NCBI GenBank assembly: GCA_020849625.1
Contig: JADLFV010000030.1
Location: 28,452 to 92,451, forward strand
Length of the DNA stretch: 64,000 bases
Reading direction: 5' to 3'
DNA from: Phycisphaeraceae bacterium
GTDB taxonomy: Bacteria > Planctomycetota > Phycisphaerae > Phycisphaerales > Phycisphaeraceae
A program made the position numbers and the translations under genes. The notes under the pieces are model-generated. The model did not search any database. It was not told the origin of the DNA and saw only the letters and a list, made by a program, of their open reading frames with translations. This document shows, piece after piece, positions 26,157 through 36,944 of this stretch (within the stretch, counting starts at the first letter, position 1; each line of letters starts with the position of its first letter).

Positions 26157-26333
26157 ATGCGCAAGGCAGCTTACATGGCGGTGATCTTCACCTTCGGTCT
26201 GTGGACCGGCGGCATCTTCGCGCCCAACCAGACCCCGGCTGTCGATCATCGCCCGCAGGTTCAGGATGTTGCGGTTCAGACCGTTCCCCAGGCCCCCACC
26301 CCGCAGGAGACGCCCGAACGTGGGCAACGCTAA
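26157..26333 (+). CDS. 58-residue small membrane-type ORF between atpF and atpH
   Basis: The ATG lies 2 nt after the atpF stop. The ORF reads MRKAAYMAVIFTFGLWTGGI, then a proline- and glutamine-rich tail ending ERGQR, and its stop overlaps the atpH GTG start by 14 nt. The first half is hydrophobic with one predicted helix and a basic start, so it would be a single-span or secreted small peptide. Its tight fit between two essential genes, with coupling on both sides, argues that it is translated. I know of no family for it; it could alternatively be a leader ORF that serves only to couple atpF and atpH. Confidence 0.5.
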   Translation: MRKAAYMAVIFTFGLWTGGIFAPNQTPAVDHRPQVQDVAVQTVPQAPTPQETPERGQR

Positions 26334-26916
26334 TCCCTCCAACACGACAACCGCCATCGATCGCACCTATGCCGCGGCTCTCCTCCAGATGGCCGATGCC
26401 GAAGGAAGGCTCGATGAGGTGGCCGACGAGGTCAACCAATTGGCGCAACTGCTGCGCGACAACGAATCGCTCCACAAACTGCTGGCCTGCCGCACCTTGA
26501 CCGTCGGCGAGATGCAGAGCGTGCTCGAACGGCTTTTCGCCGGCCGTGTCAGCGACCTGGTCTATCGCTTCCTGCAGGTGGTCAATCGCAAGAGCCGCCT
26601 GGGCGAACTGGCTGGATTTCTCGATGCCTTCAACGTCCTGCTGGATCGCAAGCGTGGCATTCTGGAGGTGGACCTGTTCACCGCCAGCCAGCTTGACCGT
26701 TCAGCCGTCGATCGCATCGCCGGCGAACTCGGCCGCAAACTCAGCAAGCAGGTCGTGGTCCACCAGTCCGTCGAAAGCACCCTCATCGGCGGCCTGAAAC
26801 TGCGCATCGGCGACCAACTGATCGACGCCAGCGTGGCGACCCAGTTGGAACAGATGAAACAGAAACTGATCGAGCAGGGAAGAGAAAAAGCCCGCCTGGC
26901 TACGGCGACCGGCTGA
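26320..26916 (+). CDS. atpH: F1Fo-ATP synthase delta (OSCP-like) subunit
   Basis: A 198-residue subunit that links the stalk to F1. I chose a GTG start at 26320 because AGGAG precedes it by 10 nt and the following [22 protein letters not shown] is family-like; the longer frame adds an arginine/proline-rich leader that is not. The C-terminal [23 protein letters not shown] is the OSCP signature. Its presence separates this cluster from the N-type ATPase, which lacks delta. Confidence 0.9.
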   Translation: MGNANPSNTTTAIDRTYAAALLQMADAEGRLDEVADEVNQLAQLLRDNESLHKLLACRTLTVGEMQSVLERLFAGRVSDLVYRFLQVVNRKSRLGELAGFLDAFNVLLDRKRGILEVDLFTASQLDRSAVDRIAGELGRKLSKQVVVHQSVESTLIGGLKLRIGDQLIDASVATQLEQMKQKLIEQGREKARLATATG

Positions 26917-26941
26917 GAAATCCATCGCAGAGATTCATTCC

Positions 26942-28480
<1,539 letters not shown>

Positions 28481-28494
28481 CGACCACGGCGGGG

Positions 28495-28636
28495 AATCTC
28501 GAAACCCGAAACCAGAAACTCGAAATAAACTCAAGACTCGAACACCAAAAAGCCGCTGACAAGGTCTGTTTTGAGGTTTTGGTTTTGGGATTTATTTCGA
28601 GTTTCGGGTTTCGAGTTTCGGGTTTCTGGTTTTTGC
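28495..28636. repeat. Large inverted repeat of the CGAAAC family between atpA and gltA
   Basis: The left arm is rich in CTCGAAACCCGAAACCAG and ACTCGAAATAAACTC. The right arm has the complement (TTTATTTCGAGTTTCGGG and repeats). About 18-20 bases separate the arms. It belongs to the family of the heptamer array inside atpG. It could terminate the atp transcript, but its size and family nature argue for a mobile or amplified repeat. Confidence 0.9.
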
Positions 28637-28760
28637 CTCCGCATGGCGTGTCATGCACCCCCAGCGGCGTCATAACAACCGGCGGACTGGCCAAAGGCTT
28701 ACAATCAGTCTAAACTTACGGGACTAGGCATATACCTCCCCGCCATGATGAGGGCTTACC

Positions 28761-30068
<1,308 letters not shown>

Positions 30069-30083
30069 AACCGCCAATACGCC

Positions 30084-30137
30084 TGTTTAGCGGGCGAGCT
30101 TGCTCGCCCAACGCGGAGCAAGCTCCGCGGCTAAACA
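30084..30137. repeat. 54-bp three-way-junction palindrome
   Basis: TGTTTAGC, then GGGCGAGC-TT-GCTCGCCC, AA, CGCGGAGC-AA-GCTCCGCG, then GCTAAACA. All three stems are perfect 8-bp pairs, and the TT and AA loops are complementary. It starts 15 nt after the citrate synthase stop. Partial relatives lie at 36779-36807, 39101-39155 and 51773-51790. Confidence 0.92.
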
Positions 30138-30181
30138 CTTGTGGCATCGTCTGCACCCCAGGGGGGTATGATGTCGGGCAC

Positions 30182-30607
30182 ATGTCATCTTCGATCTACA
30201 GCCTGCTGGCTGACCTGCTGCTCATCACGCACGCGGCTTTCATCGGCTTCATCGTGATCGGGCTGCTGCTGATCCTGACGGGCGGCGTCCGTCGCTGGAA
30301 ATGGGTGCGCAATTTGCCGTTTCGCCTGCTGCACCTGGCGGCCATTGTCGTGGTCGTGTTGCAGGCCTGGCTCGGCGTGATCTGTCCTCTGACCACGCTG
30401 GAAGCCTGGCTGCGCGAACAGGCGGGGCAAAATGCTCTCTATGGCGAAGCAGGTTTTATCGCCCACTGGCTGCACCGGCTGATCTTTTTCTCCGCGCCGC
30501 CCTGGATGTTCACCGTCTGCTACACCGCTTTCGGGCTGCTGGTGCTGCTGTCGTGGATCGTCATTGCCCCGGCCCGAAAACGATCCACGGCTCGAGGTCA
30601 GCCATGA
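30182..30607 (+). CDS. DUF2784-type membrane protein
   Basis: A 141-residue protein with about four membrane helices and the DUF2784 features LLADLLLITHAAFIGFI near the start, CPLTTLEAWLR in the middle loop and a histidine in HWLHRLIF. The family is widespread and of unknown function. It overlaps the convergent ComEA-like gene by 47 bp. Confidence 0.8.
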   Translation: MSSSIYSLLADLLLITHAAFIGFIVIGLLLILTGGVRRWKWVRNLPFRLLHLAAIVVVVLQAWLGVICPLTTLEAWLREQAGQNALYGEAGFIAHWLHRLIFFSAPPWMFTVCYTAFGLLVLLSWIVIAPARKRSTARGQP

Positions 30608-30947
30608 TCCTGGGGCCGATGCCGCTGACCTGCTGAAGATCATCGCTGCCGGTGAACGCTCCGTGCCGGCTGCGATATTCCACGATCCGCTGGGCCAGTT
30701 GCGGACCAAGTCCCGGCAGCAGTTCCAGATCACCAGCGTCAGCCGTGTTGATGTCGATGCGCAGCGCGGCCGAGTGCGGCTCCAGCGTGCCTCGGCGCAC
30801 AGGATGGGTCCACCACCAGCCGGCGGTCAGCGCTAACAGGAAAATCACAAAAGCTGCGACCCACAACCGCAATGACAACTGATCAGTGCTACGATTGGCT
30901 TCCGCAGGCGGGGTTACTTGAGGGATTACTTCCGGGGGCGGGGGCAT
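30561..30947 (-). CDS. ComEA-like helix-hairpin-helix DNA-binding protein
   Basis: A 128-residue protein with a proline-rich N-terminus, one membrane helix (about 28-45) and a C-terminal pair of helix-hairpin-helix motifs: IDINTADAGDLELLPGLGPQLAQRIVEYR, then FTGSDDLQQVSGIGPRIMADLEPWI. ComEA proteins bind double-stranded DNA at the cell surface during natural uptake, and short relatives have unknown roles. The first codons (MPPPPEV) are made by a CTTCCGGGGGCGGGGGC word (30928-30944) that also occurs in several other genes here. It converges on the DUF2784 gene. Confidence 0.85.
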   Translation of the reverse strand: MPPPPEVIPQVTPPAEANRSTDQLSLRLWVAAFVIFLLALTAGWWWTHPVRRGTLEPHSAALRIDINTADAGDLELLPGLGPQLAQRIVEYRSRHGAFTGSDDLQQVSGIGPRIMADLEPWIVFGPGQ

Positions 30948-31028
30948 GGCTCCATTTTACGGCCTGTCCCGTGCGATGGACCGATAAACTTTCTAATCGA
31001 TATGGGATAATAGCCCGATTGAGGTAGA

Positions 31029-33725
31029 GTGACTGCGACTTCAGACAGTATGGCGGCAACGACGGACCAGATCGACGCACGACTGGCCGAGACGACGCTG
31101 CAGGCCCGTTTCGAGCGGCAGGTTGAGCAGTTCGCCGAGCGGCCGGCCCTGCACAGCGCCGGCCGGGAAGTGACTTACGAGCAGTTGAACGCGGCCGCCA
31201 ACCGCCTGGCTCGCGGCATCCTCGAAAAGTTCGGGCCCGCCGAGCAGACCGTGGGGTTGCTGGTCGAGCAGGGCATGCCGCTGATCTGCGCCATGATGGG
31301 CAGCCTCAAGGCAGGGCGGACTTTTGTGCCGATGGACCCCAGCTATCCGCCGGCCCGTCTGGAGCTGATGCTAAGCGACTCGCAGGCGACCCTGCTGATC
31401 ACTAACGACGCCAACGCTGAGGCGGCCGGGCAATTGGCCGGGGCCGTGCCGATCCTCAATCTCGATCAGCTTGCCAACGACGGCCCGCAGGACAACCCCC
31501 TGCTCGTGATTCCACCCACGAGGCCGGCCTACATCCTCTACACCTCCGGCTCCACCGGCAATCCCAAAGGCGTCGTGCAGGATCATCGCGCCGTCCTGCA
31601 CAACATGCTCCGTCATAAGGCCTTCTTCCAGATCACGCATGAAGATCGCCAGACCCTGCTCTACCCCTGCAGTGTTTACGGCGGCATCCGCGACATCTTC
31701 AACGCCTTGATGAACGGGGCCTCGCTGCACCATTACCCGATCCGCGATGCCGGGCATCTGGGCTTGGGCGACTGGCTCAGCCGCCATCAGATCACGATCT
31801 ATTGCTCGGTGGCCACGGTCTTCCGCTACTTTGCCCGTGAGTTAGAGGGCAGCGATCTGTTTCCGCATCTGAAGATCGTCAAACTGGGCGGTGAAGCACC
31901 GTATCGCCGCGATGTCGAACTGTTCCGCGAGCACTTCTGCGCTCACACCGTGCTGTTCTGCGGACTGGGCAGCACGGAGACGGGCATGAGCCGTCGTTTC
32001 CCGGTGATGCGTGATACCCCGCTGGAAGGTTCGGGCGTTCCGCTTGGTTTTGCCGTTCCGGGGGTGGATGTGATGCTGCTGGATGAGCAGCGACAGCCGC
32101 TGGGTGCCGACACGCTGGGCGAGATCGCCATTCGCAGCCGCTACATCATGCAGGGCTATCGCGGCCGCGCTGAGCTTAATGCCAAAGTGCTGCTGCCCGA
32201 TCCCGACGATCCGCAATCGCGCATCTTCCTGACCGGCGACCTAGGCGTGATGGATGCCGCGGGCTGTCTGATTCACAAGGGCCGCAAGGATCACCAGGTC
32301 AAGATTCGCGGCAACCGCGTGGAGCTGCCGGAGATTGAAACCGCGCTGTCTCGCTGCGGCAACGTGCAGGACGCTGTGGTCATCGCCTGGACCAACCCGC
32401 GCGGCGACGCCCAACTGGTGGCCTACATCGTGCCCAAGGCCAAGCCCGACCCGGCAGTGCATGAACTGCGCGATCAGCTCAAGGACAAGCTGCCGCACTT
32501 CATGGTGCCCAACCTGTTCCTGACCATCGACGAAATCCCCTTGACCCCCAACGGCAAGATCGACCGCCTCGCGCTACCGTCACCGGAAACCACAACTGTT
32601 TCTGGAACCGCACCCTCCGAGTCCGGCGGAGGCCGGTTCACCGGCCGTCCCACCACCGACCTGGAATCCAAACTGCTCGCCATCATGTCCCGCGTCCTCG
32701 GCCGCGACAACATCGGCGTCGAGGACAGCTTCTTCGACGTCGGCGGCGATTCCATGCTGGCCGTCAAAATGGTGCTCCAGATCGAAAAGGAGCTGGACCA
32801 GGTGCTGCCGCTGTCAGGCTTTTATGACACGCCCACCGCGCGCAAGCTGGCCCAGTGGATCGAAAACGGCCAGTACGGGGTCGAGCGCGAAGTGGTCACG
32901 CTCAACGGCAACGGATCGCGCGATCCGTTGTTCTGTCTGCCCGGGCGCGGCGGCACGGTCTTCAGCTATCGCGGCCTGGTCCGCCTGCTCGATCCCGATC
33001 AGCCTGTCATCGGCCTGCAATTCCCCGGCCTCGAGGGTCAGGACGGCCCCATCGCTGACATGATCGAACTGGCTACAGAAATGGTTCGCCGCGTGCGCCG
33101 CGTGCGGCCGCACGGCCCGTACCTGCTGATGGGCTACTCCTTTGGCGGCCTGGTGGCCTTCGAAATGGCGCGGCAGTTGATCGAAGCCGGCCAAAGCGTG
33201 CCCTATCTGGCCGTGCTGGATGCCGCGGCCCCCGGCGCCATGGCGCAACGCCCCATGCACGAACGCATCGGATTGCACCTGCGCCGCTTCGCCCAGGCTG
33301 ACGTCAAGGGCAAGATTCGTTACGTCACGCAGCGCATGGACAACCTGGCCGACCGCATTCGTCGTCCCAAGCGCAACGGAAAGCCCTCGGTGCCGATCGC
33401 GGAGATTCCCGAAGGCGAAGGCCGCGTCATCGATGCCCTGCGCCGCCTGCAGGAGACGACCGATCAGGCCCGGGCTGGTTACCAGCCGCAGCCGATCGAC
33501 GTAAACGTGAGCCTGTTCCGCACGGCCGCCAAACCGGAGTGGTACGAGTTCTGCAAGATGGATGAAGTTTACGGCTGGGGCGATCTGGCCCGCCACGGTG
33601 TGCGCACCTACGACATCCCCGGCAAGCACCTTGAGATCTTCGACGCCGCCCACGTGCCCCTGCTGGCCGAGCAGGTCCGCGTCAGCCTGCTGGCGGCGGG
33701 CAGCTACGCGAAGCCAGCCGACTAA
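31029..33725 (+). CDS. Stand-alone A-T-TE NRPS-like synthetase
   Basis: An 898-residue three-domain enzyme. Adenylation: AYILYTSGSTGNPKGVV near 168-186, GEIAIRSRYIMQGY, FLTGDLGVMDAAGCLIHKGR and TPNGKIDRL. Thiolation: DSFFDVGGDSMLAV with the phosphopantetheine serine near 575. Thioesterase: LLMGYSFGGLVAFEM with the nucleophile serine near 703 and a late histidine in KHLEIFDAAHVPLL. No condensation domain is present, and no tailoring or transporter genes are adjacent. A-T-TE proteins can dimerise aryl-pyruvates or release amino-acid esters (the bacterial ralfuranone synthase type is one precedent). The substrate is not predictable here. The start is a GTG with GAGG only 4 nt away; the ATG 21 nt downstream is an alternative. 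Confidence 0.88.
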   Translation: MTATSDSMAATTDQIDARLAETTLQARFERQVEQFAERPALHSAGREVTYEQLNAAANRLARGILEKFGPAEQTVGLLVEQGMPLICAMMGSLKAGRTFVPMDPSYPPARLELMLSDSQATLLITNDANAEAAGQLAGAVPILNLDQLANDGPQDNPLLVIPPTRPAYILYTSGSTGNPKGVVQDHRAVLHNMLRHKAFFQITHEDRQTLLYPCSVYGGIRDIFNALMNGASLHHYPIRDAGHLGLGDWLSRHQITIYCSVATVFRYFARELEGSDLFPHLKIVKLGGEAPYRRDVELFREHFCAHTVLFCGLGSTETGMSRRFPVMRDTPLEGSGVPLGFAVPGVDVMLLDEQRQPLGADTLGEIAIRSRYIMQGYRGRAELNAKVLLPDPDDPQSRIFLTGDLGVMDAAGCLIHKGRKDHQVKIRGNRVELPEIETALSRCGNVQDAVVIAWTNPRGDAQLVAYIVPKAKPDPAVHELRDQLKDKLPHFMVPNLFLTIDEIPLTPNGKIDRLALPSPETTTVSGTAPSESGGGRFTGRPTTDLESKLLAIMSRVLGRDNIGVEDSFFDVGGDSMLAVKMVLQIEKELDQVLPLSGFYDTPTARKLAQWIENGQYGVEREVVTLNGNGSRDPLFCLPGRGGTVFSYRGLVRLLDPDQPVIGLQFPGLEGQDGPIADMIELATEMVRRVRRVRPHGPYLLMGYSFGGLVAFEMARQLIEAGQSVPYLAVLDAAAPGAMAQRPMHERIGLHLRRFAQADVKGKIRYVTQRMDNLADRIRRPKRNGKPSVPIAEIPEGEGRVIDALRRLQETTDQARAGYQPQPIDVNVSLFRTAAKPEWYEFCKMDEVYGWGDLARHGVRTYDIPGKHLEIFDAAHVPLLAEQVRVSLLAAGSYAKPAD

Positions 33726-33758
33726 GGATGATTTCGCGTAGCCGCAAGCGGCGAACGC

Positions 33759-34187
33759 TTACACCCACACGTTCAGGAACAGCGCCTCTTCGGTGGTCTT
33801 GCCCACCAGGGTGCCGACCGACGCGGTGACGAACTTGATGTCGTAGTCGGGGTGCTCATCGAGCCATTCGTTGATCTGGTTGTCCATGTGATCGATGGCG
33901 TCGAGGCGCAGCTTGGCCACGAAGGTCTTCATGTGCGAAGCGCCGTGTGAAGACTTCTGCGGCTTGCGCTTCCAGCGCGAAGCTTCCCGCCGCGACGAGC
34001 CGAACGTGCGGATCATGCCGGCCGCCTGCGGATCACCCTCACCGCTTTCCAGGTCCTGGGACAACTCGATCGGACGCAGGGCCTCTTCTCCCGGCTCGCC
34101 ATCGTCATCCATTGCCTCCGGCGGAATGGGAATGGCGTCGGCCAACAGTTCGTCATCGCTCTTGTGATGATGCGGATGTTCGGACAT
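33759..34187 (-). CDS. Acidic conserved hypothetical protein
   Basis: A 142-residue cytoplasmic protein. The ATG at 34187 is chosen because AGGAGG sits 6 nt upstream; longer starts are unlikely. It begins MSEHPHHHKSDDELLADAI, an acidic segment follows, and the C-terminal half from MKTFVAKLRLDAIDHMDNQINEWLDEHPDYDIKF to GKTTEEALFLNVWV looks like a small alpha/beta domain. I do not recognise a named family. It is convergent with the NRPS-like gene and 70 bp downstream of the LigD-like gene in the same orientation, so the pair may be cotranscribed. Confidence 0.7.
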   Translation of the reverse strand: MSEHPHHHKSDDELLADAIPIPPEAMDDDGEPGEEALRPIELSQDLESGEGDPQAAGMIRTFGSSRREASRWKRKPQKSSHGASHMKTFVAKLRLDAIDHMDNQINEWLDEHPDYDIKFVTASVGTLVGKTTEEALFLNVWV

Positions 34188-34247
34188 GCCCAACCTCCTG
34201 ATGGCTGATGAAGATAACCTGACTGTATCGCCGATCCACTCCAGCGA

Positions 34248-34269
34248 CAAGTGGGAATCAGCCCACTTG
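34248..34269 (-). terminator. Hairpin at the 3' end of the LigD-like gene
   Basis: CAAGTGGG-AATCAG-CCCACTTG overlaps the last codons and stop of the minus-strand gene ending at 34258. It may help terminate that gene. The sequence GCCCAAGTGGG recurs near the right edge of the window (63973), so it may instead be part of a dispersed repeat. Confidence 0.45.
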
Positions 34270-34632
34270 GGCACGCCAGCGGTCACCAGCGATGTGGCAC
34301 AGCTCGATTCGTCCGCTGAAATGGCGCATGGCCACCTGCAACGTCGCCTTCTTCTCGTTCCAGCTCTCGATCCGCACAGTGCCCGCGTCGATGCGCTGCA
34401 CGTGGCCGCGATCGCCTGAAATGGGGCCTTGGTAGGTCAGGTATTCTCGGCGGTGGGGCGGAATTTCGATCAATTCAAAACTGCCCAGTTCGCGCCACTG
34501 CCCGCTGGGCTGCCAGAGGCGGGCGGTCCACAGCCGATCCTGGTCGGGCCGGGCGATCAGCCAGTCATAGTGCTCGCTTTCCGCCAGCTTGTGCAGCAGC
34601 AGGGCGGTGGGCTGGAGGCTCGGTTTTGTCAT
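34258..34632 (-). CDS. Small LigD-phosphoesterase-domain-like protein
   Basis: A 124-residue protein. The pattern LLLHKLAESEHYDWLIARP and then RREYLTYQGPISGDRGHVQRIDAG resembles the single-domain proteins related to the N-terminal phosphoesterase domain of DNA ligase D (H-x-D-L, then Y-x-G-P-V-S-G-G-R-G-x-V). The usual catalytic His/Asp/Arg triad is only partly present (HYDW), so 3'-end processing is doubtful. Homologues in Planctomycetota occur alone, as here, and their role is unknown. No ku or ligase gene is nearby. Confidence 0.55.
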   Translation of the reverse strand: MTKPSLQPTALLLHKLAESEHYDWLIARPDQDRLWTARLWQPSGQWRELGSFELIEIPPHRREYLTYQGPISGDRGHVQRIDAGTVRIESWNEKKATLQVAMRHFSGRIELCHIAGDRWRAQVG

Positions 34633-34683
34633 GGCGGCCCGTCCGCGGGTATCCTGTTGTCCGTCAGCAAGAAAGGATACGCC

Positions 34684-35382
34684 ATGACTGATCCAGAGCG
34701 AAACGGACTTCGAGTGACCGGCGCGGCAGGCCTGCTGCTATGCCTGCTGCTGGCCGGCGGCTGCCAGACCAACACCAGCCTGCGTGAAGACGGACTGGTC
34801 GCCTACCAGGGCGGCGACTATCCGGGTGCGGCCGCCAAGTTCGCCCGTGCAGTGGAACTGGCCGACAACGACTACCAGTCTTACTACTATCTCGGCCGCA
34901 CCCAGTTGAAACTGGGCAAGTATCTCGATGCGCAACTGAACCTGGAGCGAGCCCTGGCCCTGCGCAGCAACGACCCGGTGCTGACGCCCAACATTCTCGA
35001 CTATCTGGCCGAGGCCTACTACCAGCAGAACCGGCCGGCCAACCTGTCAGCTTTTCTGCAGAAGACCGCTTCCGACTACGGCACCAGCCGCGACTTCCTG
35101 CGCCAGGGCAAGTACCTGGCCATGATCGGCGACGCCGACGGGGCGCGGGTGGCCCTGCGCAAGGCGGCCTACTTCGCCGCTGCGGGTGATGCCGAGCCTT
35201 ACCTGGCCATGGCGGACTTCTATCACCAGCTCAACGACCTGGCCAACGAGCAGGTGGCCCTGCGTTACGCCTACTACGTCAACTCGAAATATCCCGGCCT
35301 GGCGGATCGGCTGCGGGCTTTAGGCGTGGTGCCCGGGCCCACCATGGCCCTGGAACCGCCCCGGCCGGAGATGTTGAACTGA
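34684..35382 (+). CDS. TPR lipoprotein
   Basis: A 232-residue exported lipoprotein. I chose the ATG at 34684, which has AAAGGA just upstream and opens a signal peptide ending in the lipobox LLLAGGC. The mature part is made of tetratricopeptide repeats (LVAYQGGDYPGAAAKFARAVELA, YYYLGRTQLKLGKYLDAQLNLERAL). It is likely anchored in the membrane and mediates protein contacts. It ends 36 bp before trkA and may be cotranscribed with it, though no functional link is known. Confidence 0.85.
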   Translation: MTDPERNGLRVTGAAGLLLCLLLAGGCQTNTSLREDGLVAYQGGDYPGAAAKFARAVELADNDYQSYYYLGRTQLKLGKYLDAQLNLERALALRSNDPVLTPNILDYLAEAYYQQNRPANLSAFLQKTASDYGTSRDFLRQGKYLAMIGDADGARVALRKAAYFAAAGDAEPYLAMADFYHQLNDLANEQVALRYAYYVNSKYPGLADRLRALGVVPGPTMALEPPRPEMLN

Positions 35383-35418
35383 AGGCGCCGCATGGATGTG
35401 CCGTGCCATGGGAACGAT

Positions 35419-36759
35419 ATGAACATCGTCATCTGCGGCGCTGGAGAAGTCGGCCGACACGCGGCCGAAGTGCTCAGCGCCAAATCCAACAGCATCACCA
35501 TCATCGATCTGGACGAGAGCAAGCTCGCTCAGCTCGATGAAGCCCTTGACGTGCGCAGCATGGTCGGCGACGGCACGCATCCATCCGTGCTCAACGACGT
35601 GGGCGTGGCCGGCTGCGATCTGTTCGTGGCTGCGACCAATGTTGACTCGGTCAATCTCCTGGCTGCTTCCGTCGCTAAGCGATTGGGGGCCGAACAGACC
35701 ATCGCCCGCGTGCATCACTCAGCCTACTTCGAGCGCCACAGCTTCGATTACGGCCTGCACCTGGGCATCGATCACCTGGTCTGCCCGGAAAATTCCACAG
35801 CCCTGGACATCGCCAGCGCGTTGCGCAGCCCCGGGGCCTTGGCGGTGGAGCGCTTCGCCCAGGGCCGCATCGAGATGCAGCGACTGACGGTCAGCGATGA
35901 TTCCAAGGCCATCGGCCTGCCGCTGATGGAACTGAAACTGCCCGGCCAGGCCCGCCTGTGCGCCATCGAGCGTAACGGCCAGGCCATGCTGCCCGAGGCC
36001 CGTAGCGTGTTGCAGCAGGGCGACGTGGTGACTCTGGTGGGCGATGCCGGTGATTTCTCCCGCGTGCGCGAGGTGTTCAACACGGCCAAGGTCGGCCGCA
36101 GCAGCGTGATCATCATCGGGGGCACAGCCCAGAGCGTGTGGCTCTGCCGCGCCCTGCACTCGCCGTTCTTTTCCATCCGCCTGTTCGAGCCGGATGCGGA
36201 TCGGGCGGAGACACTGGCCGAAAAGCTGCCTTGGGTGACGGTGCTGGCCGCCGACGCGGTCAACAGCGACGCCCTGGTGGAGGAACGTGTCGATCAGGTG
36301 GACGTATTCGCGGCCCTGACCGAGGACGACGAGACGAACATCCTGGTCGCCGCCCGCGCCAAGAGCATGGGGGCCAGGACCGCCATCGCCGTGCTGCAGC
36401 GCGGCACGTATCTGCATCTGCTGGAGCACGTGGGCATCGACAAGGCATTCAGCCCGCGGGTCGCGGCCGTGACCGAGATCCAGCGCCTGATCCATCAGGG
36501 CACGGTGCGCCTGCTGGCGTCGCTGGCTGAGGGCGTGGCGGACGTCTTCGAGGTTCACGTATCGCCCAAGGCCGACGCGGTGATCGACAAGCCGCTGCGC
36601 GAGGTAACGTTCCCGGCCCGCTGCATTGTGGCGGCCATCCAGCGCGGGCGCGACGAGGTGTTCGTGCCCAGTGCCGACAGTCACCTGGAGCCGGGCGACA
36701 CCGTGGTGATCATCGGGCCGGCCCAGATTCAGAAGGACCTGCGAAAGGCGTTCGGGTAA
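35419..36759 (+). CDS. trkA: Trk potassium uptake regulatory protein TrkA
   Basis: A 446-residue cytoplasmic protein with two RCK halves. The first NAD-binding loop is MNIVICGAGEVGRHAAEVL, and the second is SSVIIIGGTAQSVWLCRAL near 228, where the glycine pattern is degenerate. I chose the ATG directly before NIVICGAG; the earlier one adds nine unlikely residues. It pairs with the trkH gene that starts 185 bp downstream; the gap between them holds two repeats. Confidence 0.92.
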   Translation: MNIVICGAGEVGRHAAEVLSAKSNSITIIDLDESKLAQLDEALDVRSMVGDGTHPSVLNDVGVAGCDLFVAATNVDSVNLLAASVAKRLGAEQTIARVHHSAYFERHSFDYGLHLGIDHLVCPENSTALDIASALRSPGALAVERFAQGRIEMQRLTVSDDSKAIGLPLMELKLPGQARLCAIERNGQAMLPEARSVLQQGDVVTLVGDAGDFSRVREVFNTAKVGRSSVIIIGGTAQSVWLCRALHSPFFSIRLFEPDADRAETLAEKLPWVTVLAADAVNSDALVEERVDQVDVFAALTEDDETNILVAARAKSMGARTAIAVLQRGTYLHLLEHVGIDKAFSPRVAAVTEIQRLIHQGTVRLLASLAEGVADVFEVHVSPKADAVIDKPLREVTFPARCIVAAIQRGRDEVFVPSADSHLEPGDTVVIIGPAQIQKDLRKAFG

Positions 36760-36780
36760 CCGCGCTGCCGTGTTGTCATC

Positions 36781-36816
36781 GTTTAGCGGTGGAGCTTGCT
36801 TCGCCCTGGCTTTTTT
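36781..36816 (+). terminator. Degenerate GAGCTTGCTC hairpin followed by T-run
   Basis: GGTGGAGC-TT-GCTTCGCC is an imperfect hairpin, followed after CTGGC by six T residues, 25 bp past the trkA stop. It looks like a terminator built from a decayed member of the TGTTTAGC repeat family (30084-30137). Confidence 0.5.
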
Positions 36817-36943
36817 CAGAACCCTCTCCCCCCGGGAGAGGGCACGGTGAGGGCGGATCAGAGGAGGCGTGTTTTTGATCATGAAATCCATAGATATTCG
36901 GCCCTCACCCCAACCCTCTCCCAAGGGGAGAGGGGGTTGAAAA
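36817..36943. repeat. CCCTCTCCC/GGGAGAGGG inverted repeat upstream of trkH
   Basis: The left part, CAGAACCCTCTCCCCCCGGG and AGAGGGCACGGTGAGGGC, is complemented by GGCCCTCACCCCAACCCTCT and CCCAAGGGGAGAGGGGGTTG. About 43 bases separate them. The final GAGAGGGGG lies 8 nt before the trkH ATG, so the repeat supplies its ribosome site. One arm of the same family is at 59811-59852. Confidence 0.88.
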
Positions 36944-36944
36944 C

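Noticed and set aside
35719..36924. A 401-residue minus-strand open frame opposite trkA
   Set aside because: A shadow of the trkA codon pattern; its start falls in a palindromic repeat.
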